Assembly: GCA_014871385.1 (NCBI GenBank)
Contig: CM026433.1
Location: 10,729,433-10,793,432, forward strand
Origin: Ceratodon purpureus
Lineage: Eukaryota > Streptophyta > Bryopsida > Pseudoditrichales > Ditrichaceae
Length of the DNA stretch: 64,000 nucleotides
Direction of reading: 5' to 3'
In this document: one piece after another, positions 58,227 to 64,000 of the stretch
Numbering within the stretch: position 1 is the stretch's first letter
Layout: each line of letters starts with the position of its first letter
Notes under the pieces: generated by a model
What the model was told of the DNA's origin: nothing
The model's input: only the letters and a program-made list of their open reading frames with translations
The model's database searches: none
Position numbers and translations under genes: made by a program

Positions 58227-60211
58227 GCCGGCTCAAAATGTACAAAATTGCTCTTCTAATCGAATGACAACGAAAGAAGTGACAGAAATGCTTAAAATCC
58301 ACCGCTACTACGCCCAATGCATCTGATAATTACAATCGCAAATTCACGAGCTCCGCACACCCTAATAAAACTCAACACCTAGAAACTCTCTAAACTACAA
58401 ATTGGAAGTTGCCATCGCCTCCGGATTCCTATCCCAACATACCAGCACTCTCTTCCAATGCAGCCACTCAGAAACAGAGCGATCCACACCAATAAAAAGA
58501 GGCTCCACTTCGCAACAGCATACTCAACCGACACCGAAGCAATTCCTAGAAACGCCTCGTCTCAAATTCCTCTAAAGAAAACTAGATCAGCCAACAGAAT
58601 TGTCCTCTCACACCTGCACCACCAAATCTACGAAACAAGAACACGATCAAACTGATCTATTCCTGCAACTTCACTGCAACCTCCCCCGCAACTCCACTAC
58701 CAAGTCCAGAACTTGAAACTAAATCACCGAACACAACCTGGAAACGATCGAACTGATCTACTGCTAACGCCACTCGAACGCCACCAGCACGGCAACAAGA
58801 CGTTGCAGGGTCAATTAGATCACGCCCACTGCAAGATCGATCATATATTATCGCAGCTCCAGGGGTGGGCACTAGAGCTCCAGAACCAACGACACACGCG
58901 TTCTAGACACAACCGAGCTGATCTACTCCGAACTCCACTAGACCACCAGCAGCACGTCGACAAGTTGCAGTAGGGACAGTGAGCTCGGCCACGGCATGAT
59001 CGATCATATATGTGACGCAGGTCCTGGCGTCCAGAGGCGACACGAGTGTTCTAGACTGAGCTGGTGGCAGTGTGTGTGCAGTGAACACAGTGGCGAGCCG
59101 GCGAGTGGGTGGGGGCTGGGGTAGGAGCATGGCAGTGCCTGCGTGGGAGAGATGGGGGCAAGTGGGCGCCGCGGCAATGGACTGGCGTCCCGCGGGGGGG
59201 CGCTAATATTAGCGACGGCGAGCGCACTGCCATGTTCGTGGCCGCACTGATCAATCGCTCGCCTGTGCGTCTGTGCGTCTGGCGCGGGCTCCCAAGTGGG
59301 GACGAGTAACTTAGCCCAGGCACGTTTGGGGGACGCATGGGGTCCCACTCGCACCACCCTCCAAGGGCTCTTTCACCATGACTTCAAGGTGCCTGTTACC
59401 AACATTTTCTATCACTTGCTCCATGTTTTGTGGTGCTAATGTGGCGCTCTAGGGTTGACTATTCTCTTAATGGTTGTTTGGTTGTTTTCTGTAGCATTCT
59501 TATTTTTCAAACTGTCACTCCATGTTTGTGTTGTACAGTCAAACTTCCATAATATGACGATTTTATTGTTTCAAGCAATATACATGGGACAAGTCAGTTC
59601 TGTGACTAATGCCCCCTTCACACAGAGGTGGGAAGTTGGTAATCTGTTAGATAATGCAGTCCAATGAACTAGACCTTTCACACTAAGAAAGGGTGTTACA
59701 GTCCGAGCCTATGCCCCCTTCCCACCAGTAGGTGGGAAGGTGGTACTGGCACAACTAAGGTGTAGGTACAGAAGTGATCATTCACACCGCGCAGGGGTGT
59801 TAAGTCCCGAGCCTCCTGTGCAGCTTCGGCATCGGGGGGTGTGCTATGGTTTAACTACGGTGCTAGGGCAGTGCTTAGACGGTGGCAACTGAGTGGTGAA
59901 AATTGCGAAAATCCGCCTTTTATAGTAAGAAATCAAGTAAATATTCGGTTGCATAGAGCTGGACCGAAAGAGGGCATTTACGTAACTACTGAGCTTTCAG
60001 TTTATTTCGCATGTAACCAACAATTCACGGCACTACCCAAGGTGCCCGAGATCCTGCCCTACTTTGCTGCCCGCTCTAGTTCACCCTCTACAGTGCTACA
60101 TAAGAAAAACGAAAACTACTGTTCTTCTCTCCATGTTTTATTTCTACTGTTACTGTTCGGTTGCATTGTGTGTGTTGTATTCGGCATCTGCGGTTCTAGG
60201 CAGAAGGTACG
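58227..60211. other. GC-richer spacer left of the Harbinger element
   Basis: Contains the tandem duplication at 58,735-59,020 and a GC-rich island (59,020-59,330) with frames on both strands but no recognised domain. At 59,600-59,840 two similar phrases occur: 'tgccccctt-cac-ca-aggtgggaag' (about 59,609 and 59,712) and 'ggtgtta-agtcc-gagcct' (about 59,692 and 59,797). These may be the subterminal repeats of a transposon end. Confidence 0.4.
58735..59020. repeat. Imperfect tandem duplication
   Basis: Two units share, in order, 'gatctact', 'aactccact' or 'cgccactcgaacgc', 'accagcac', 'acaag-gttgcag', 'tgcaagatcgatcatata' or 'catgatcgatcatata'. The unit length is about 165 bp (starting about 58,735 and 58,905) and the copies are clearly diverged. 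Confidence 0.55.
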
Positions 60212-62276
60212 ATGGCCGAGGATGGAGCGCCCCTGCGAGGAGACAGTCAGCAGCAACGTAAGTCCATCGCAGTTGTTGTTGTTTTTTTTTTTTTTTTGAA
60301 TTTTTTTTTTGAGAAGTCCTCAACGTCATTCAAGAGTGATTGTATATGTGAGCACTAAAAGTGAAGCCCTACAGTGACGAGCACATACTCGGGCATGGTT
60401 TACATCATCACATAGCTTTCTAACAATTGGGATAGGTCCATTACCTGCTGCTCGTTCTTATTTCGTGAATTACCTTGCAAGGGGAGAGACAGTAGGAAAT
60501 TCAGTTCATCGGAATGTGTTTTTTTTTTTTTTTTTAATGCATCTAAACTTCTGAATGTTATGGTTGAGGGAATGTATCTGTCAGCTGTGAAGTCGAAGTC
60601 ATAGAATAACCGCACATTCTTGGTAATGTACATTGGAATAACATAGAGTAGGAGGATTCGGCAGAGTTTCCTTACATGGTATTGCCCTCATTGCAGTAGT
60701 AGTGACGGACAAAGTGCACTTCTGAGACACAGCACCTCTTGTCCATAGTATACGACTCCCCTTGTCCTCCTCTACTGCTGTAGCAAACCGTTCCTGCACA
60801 CCCACACCAAACCCCTCCGATGCTTAAGTTAGAAATTAGCATTTGCAAAATAACCTCAGTTTCTAACATGTTACTGCATTTTTCCAGAGAGCACAAGTTC
60901 AATGGGAGGGCAGCCTAGGAGAGCTCCTATGAAGAAAGAAAGAGACCCTAACTGGTCCAAAAGCGAAATCCTTTCTCTCATTGAAGCAAAAAGGTCAGAG
61001 TATATAGAGGAGTTGACAGTAGAGGATGCAAGGGAACTCATGTGTCCGGAATTGGGGAAGTGGGGAAAGATTGCGGTTAAGATGAATGCATCAAAGGGTG
61101 AGGGAGACGTAGAAAGGGATGGTTCAGCATGTAAGTACAAATGGAACAGTCTCCTCTCTGACTTCAAGAAAATATGGGATTTTCACTGCACAACTGGGAG
61201 AAACAGCGAGGAGTACTTCACTGATACAGCACCTGAAGACAAGAAGCTTCATAAGCTTCCAAAAGCTTTTTATGTGCAGGCTTACAGGAACATGGCCGAG
61301 TTTATGAGGGACAAAGCCACTCTAAACCCCCCCCCACGCCCAGGACACGATGGACCTCAACGATGGTAACTACCAAGCTCCGATTCCTGATGATGGAGGA
61401 TCGGCAAATGCTTTTTTGGACAATCTCGGAGTGGACGGGTGGCTGGGTGTTCAAGGTCCTCAGCCGTTACCTATTGATCTCACGATGAGTGATTCTCCAC
61501 AAGTGTCATCGGGCCACAGTCAGAGGAGGTATGGAAACCTTGGGCCGGGCGCTGGCCTCCAGAGCACTCCCCTGCACACTACGTCTCTTGCAGATTTGGG
61601 GAGGCTCAGGAGTAACCCTCCCGGCCAGAGGCAGGTAAATGAGGAAATAAATCTGAATGCACCCCCGGCAGTGGGGGGAACTCCACCGAGGGGAGTGCAA
61701 TCCCCTGCAACGCAAGCTCCTCAGAGGTCGGGGACTCAAGCGAGTCGACCCTCCCCCCCAGCAGATACTGTTCCCCCTGTTTTACGACAGGGGAGGGCCG
61801 CCAACGATGTGCATGTCCTCTCCTCGACAGCCACATCGGCTGCAGCCGAGTTGAGGAGGACTGTTGGGAGTACAGGACACCGTAAGCGCAAGTCATCGGA
61901 GATTAGTGGAATCGCAGTTGGTGTTAGCAAAAGTGCTGAGCAGATGGTCCGTGTTTTAGGAGATATTAACGACACGCAGAAAGCTACGGAGAAGGAGAAA
62001 CTGGAGGTCCAGACAAAGCTTTTTGAACAAAACCTTGAGTATAAGAAGGAGAGAGACTGTCTCCTAATGGAGAACACAAAAATAGCCCAAGAGCAACAGC
62101 GACTCGGGCTCATGAACCAGCAGATGGTTGTGCAGGCAATAGCCAACCTAGCAAGTGCTATTGCCCGCACATTACCATCACCTCTTACCCCCTCAGCGAG
62201 AGCCGCCGCTACTGGTCCAGACGCCCCCAAACCAGCTCCCGGAGACGCCGAGCCACAGCGCCCACCTGCACAGTGA
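60212..62276 (+). CDS. Harbinger ORF1: Myb/SANT (trihelix-like) DNA-binding protein
   Basis: Exon 1 is 60,212-60,257 (MAEDGAPLRGDSQQQ), ending at GTAAGT. Exon 2 starts at 60,888 after TTTTTCCAG and joins in phase, continuing STSSMGGQPRRAPMKKERD. The Myb/SANT-like domain follows: NWSKSEILSLIEAKRSEYIE, WGKIAVKMNA, CKYKWNSLLSDFKKIWDF. At a run of nine Cs (61,327-61,335) the frame ends soon after (TGA/TAA by 61,369), while the downstream frame from 61,350 to 62,276 is open. It encodes a Pro/Ser-rich linker, RKRKSSEISGIAVGVSKSAE and a coiled coil (EKEKLEVQTKLFEQNLEYKK). One C fewer would make the reading continuous, so length variation in the C run separates intact and broken alleles. In PIF/Harbinger elements this protein helps bring the transposase to DNA. 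The transposase lies convergently at 63,533. Confidence 0.7.
60277..60312. repeat. Poly-T tracts within ORF1 intron
   Basis: Two T runs near 60,279-60,296 and 60,301-60,310, and a further one at about 60,519-60,536, lie in the intron of the Myb/SANT ORF1. They may be tails of small minus-strand retroinsertions, but no body could be recognised. Confidence 0.4.
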
Positions 62277-63532
62277 TGATCTCTTGTGAGTTTCGGTACT
62301 TGGTGTGATTCGCATTGGCCGGAGAGCAATGCTATAGACAGTGTAAAAGAATTTACGAAGGAGTCTCTTTGCAGTACCTGAAATGCTGCTTCATGATCTC
62401 TTCGCTTTCTTCAGCTGTAGCTCCCATTTCCTGCATAGTAATCCAGTATGCAGTCCATTTCCCCTGTTAGTTAGAGCGTTTTCTATTCGCAGATATTGAG
62501 TTCACATAAACAGAAGTGTACTAGTATTCTGTGCAATGTTCTAACAACTACACCCTTTCCCTGAATAAAACTATCACACCAAGTTTATTACACACTGTGT
62601 TTATATTCGCTACTACTGTGGAACCACAAGTAAGCATATGTATTTACACTTGACTCTTGCAGTGGACGCACAATCTCAATTTCTAAAACCGAACATCATT
62701 AACCAGGATCAGATTATAGAACACCGATGTCAAACTCACTATTCGGAAAACTCCGACGTCGTTAACATTCCCTCAGACGACCTTTAAAAGCATACATAAA
62801 ATTTTGACTGCACTAAGATGCATAAAACAGAGTACCATGATGGACATGATAACAAAGGTGCCTACAAACGAAATTGAGAAACCAATACTGGTGGCTTTAG
62901 TGACACCACGAAATAAAATATAGTAGATGCTGATTGCCAATAAGTCTTAAAAAAAAACGAAAAATACAAATTGCTTGCCGCTGTGGCCAAATACCAAACG
63001 CGGAGCAGGTACTGCTTCCCGCTAAGGCCCCTAAAAATTACGAGGACTACTTACTACTTGCCGCTGAGGCCAAAAAAAAAATCATGAACAGATATTGTTT
63101 GCCGCTGAGGCCATTAAAAAAAACGAGAAAATGGAAAACTGTGCCGTTGAGGCCACAAACTGAATGCAAGAGTAAGGTGCCCCTTGCCGTAGAGGCTACA
63201 TAAAAAACTTGGAAGTCCAGGTGCCCGCTCACCTGGCCACAGACAACAGTAAAGAGAAGTCATCGACCTTGCAAGGCAAGGCAGGTAAAGAACAAGAGAG
63301 CAAGGCATTCGGCCAAAAGTAAACAACTGTAATGGAGACATTTAAAACAATGTACCCGACTGCATTATACGCATGTACAGATGCATAAAACCAACTTAAA
63401 TTTATTTTTTTTAAAAACCACTACAATGCAAAGCGGTGGTGCAATGCAAACATACCTTCCAAGGATTAAAAACGTAACAGCCGCATCCCACAGCCCGCCC
63501 ACCCAGATGCAGCGAAACGATAAGGAAGACGA
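62277..63532. other. Intergenic region of the Harbinger element
   Basis: Between the convergent ORF1 and transposase. Apart from the minisatellite at 62,975-63,197 it has no gene. The transposase 3' end is at 63,533. Confidence 0.5.
62975..63197 (+). repeat. Regular 42-bp minisatellite, six units
   Basis: The core 'ttgccgctgaggcc' or a close variant starts at 62,975, 63,016, 63,058, 63,099, 63,141 and 63,184, that is spaced 41-43 bp. Between the cores is an A-rich segment (such as 'aaaaaaaa') that varies. The unit length is a multiple of three, so an 89-codon frame (62,934-63,203) runs through it, but its sequence shows little conserved protein pattern. It lies between the two convergent Harbinger genes. 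Confidence 0.8.
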
Positions 63533-64000
63533 TCAGAGCCGGTCCTGTACCAAGAACTGGGCGAGCATACCGCGCTTCTCCTCCCCTCGCACCTCATCCC
63601 GCGGAGGCCCGTCCTCGCCAGGTGCCTCCTCGATGGGGTCTTCATCAACTGCGGGTGCCATTCCCTCCCTCTGAAGCATTTCAAGTAAGCGGTCGACCTC
63701 TTCCGAGCTCTGACCAAGCAGCAGGTTATGCAGGATCGAGCAGCAGACCACCACATCCGGTAAGAAGGTAACGTGAAGATCAGAAGCCCCAAGTAGCTCA
63801 CGAAAGCTCTGTTTCAATAACCCGAAGGCATTCTCTACAACTGATCTTGCTCTAGATAGTTTTCTGTTGAAAAGAGTCTCCTGTACAGAGAGCCTCCCTC
63901 GAGCTCCATCCCTATACGGGGTAATCAACCATGGCAGAATTGGATAACCTTTATCACCAATAAGGTAAGGTGTGAAGCCTGCAATGGAATCTGCTAGGTC
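63533..64000 (-). CDS. PIF/Harbinger transposase (DDE_Tnp_4), C-terminal part, cut by window edge
   Basis: The minus frame is open from the right edge (64,000) to a stop at 63,533. It reads DSIAGFTPYLIGDKGYPILP, WLITPYRD, LFNRKLSRARSVVENAFGLL and KQSFREL, then the FLPDVVVCCSILHNLLLGQS helix, and ends acidic. D in GDKGYP and E in RSVVENAFG are the second and third residues of the DDE triad, so this part looks functional. The protein cuts and pastes the element, usually at TTA/TAA targets. No stop or frameshift is seen within the visible 156 codons. The first catalytic Asp lies outside the window. Confidence 0.88.
   Translation of the reverse strand, partial: DLADSIAGFTPYLIGDKGYPILPWLITPYRDGARGRLSVQETLFNRKLSRARSVVENAFGLLKQSFRELLGASDLHVTFLPDVVVCCSILHNLLLGQSSEEVDRLLEMLQREGMAPAVDEDPIEEAPGEDGPPRDEVRGEEKRGMLAQFLVQDRL

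Larger units (their letters stand above)
60212..64000. mobile_element. PIF/Harbinger element, right end beyond the window
   Basis: Myb/SANT ORF1 (plus) and DDE_Tnp_4 transposase (minus) in convergent order are the standard two genes of an autonomous Harbinger. The visible transposase is intact and ORF1 has only the C-run ambiguity, so the element is much younger than the decayed copy at 33-38 kb. The left terminus is uncertain; a TAA followed by 'tgcccccttcacac' at about 59,606-59,622 is a candidate. Confidence 0.7.

Noticed and set aside
59841-60299. 152-codon plus frame ending in poly-Phe
   Set aside because: It runs across the exon 1/intron region of the Harbinger ORF1 in another frame and ends in a T run; no known domain.
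61736-62329. 197-codon minus frame opposite the Harbinger ORF1
   Set aside because: Antisense shadow of the Pro/Ser-rich and coiled-coil coding part; no motif.
1-64000. CRISPR arrays, bacterial operons, ribosomal RNA or tRNA genes
   Set aside because: The window is plant nuclear DNA; the tandem repeats seen lack CRISPR structure and no tRNA cloverleaf or rRNA was recognised.
1-64000. LTR retrotransposon or virus-derived copies
   Set aside because: No integrase, protease, capsid or paired long terminal repeats were recognised; the retroelement pieces found are LINE tails.

Overview
The window is nuclear DNA of a land plant. The evidence is intron-rich genes with GT-AG junctions and plant-type proteins: an LTP/receptor kinase, plastid-type APS kinase, PEX3, a HIPL glucose/sorbosone dehydrogenase and an At3g03305-like metallophosphoesterase. 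These sit among AT-rich DNA, LINE tails, MITEs and PIF/Harbinger elements. An LTP-type ectodomain on a receptor kinase and the general flavour of the proteins suggest a non-flowering lineage (bryophyte, lycophyte or fern), but that is inference and the sequence alone does not settle it.

Region 1-23 kb is a rearranged tandem cluster. The ancestral unit appears to be a head-to-head pair: a metallophosphoesterase on the minus strand (only exon 1 is in the window, 265 to 1), a shared upstream region, a degenerate minisatellite-like tract, then an LTP receptor kinase on the plus strand. At least three unit copies can be traced. One keeps the phosphoesterase but only fragments of the kinase (3.2-5.4 kb). 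One keeps the kinase leader, now fused to a broken phosphoesterase exon (13.0-14.8 kb). One keeps an intact seven-exon kinase (19,848-23,013). Insertions decorate the copies: a TTAA-flanked piggyBac-like element (10.9-11.9 kb), a 5'-truncated LINE with a 14-bp target duplication (12.3-12.9 kb) and a 726-bp MITE (16.4-17.1 kb).

Region 25-27 kb holds a two-exon plastid-type APS kinase on the minus strand. Region 27-41 kb is a graveyard. It has a short tandem duplication, a 1.1-kb block with extreme G-over-C strand skew and two long minus-strand frames, a broken WW-domain gene, a decayed PIF/Harbinger locus (transposase end plus spliced Myb/SANT gene) and unrecognised coding fragments. A glycosyl-hydrolase-like beta-propeller gene at 41.1-42.7 kb is open across about 512 codons except for two amber codons.

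Region 45-56 kb is gene-bearing and intact: PEX3 (seven coding exons, 395 aa, 45,165-48,177) and a HIPL gene (seven coding exons plus a 5'-UTR intron, 665 aa, 53,191-56,271), separated by about 5 kb without recognisable genes.

Region 57-64 kb is again mobile DNA. It has an unrecognised zinc-finger-like ORF family, a fragment of which also lies in intron 1 of the receptor kinase, and a second, younger PIF/Harbinger element. That element has a plus-strand Myb/SANT ORF1 with a good intron, a 42-bp minisatellite, and a convergent transposase running off the right edge. The intact host genes have unrelated roles (sulfate activation, peroxisome biogenesis, apoplastic sugar/aldehyde oxidation, receptor signalling) and show no sign of joint regulation.
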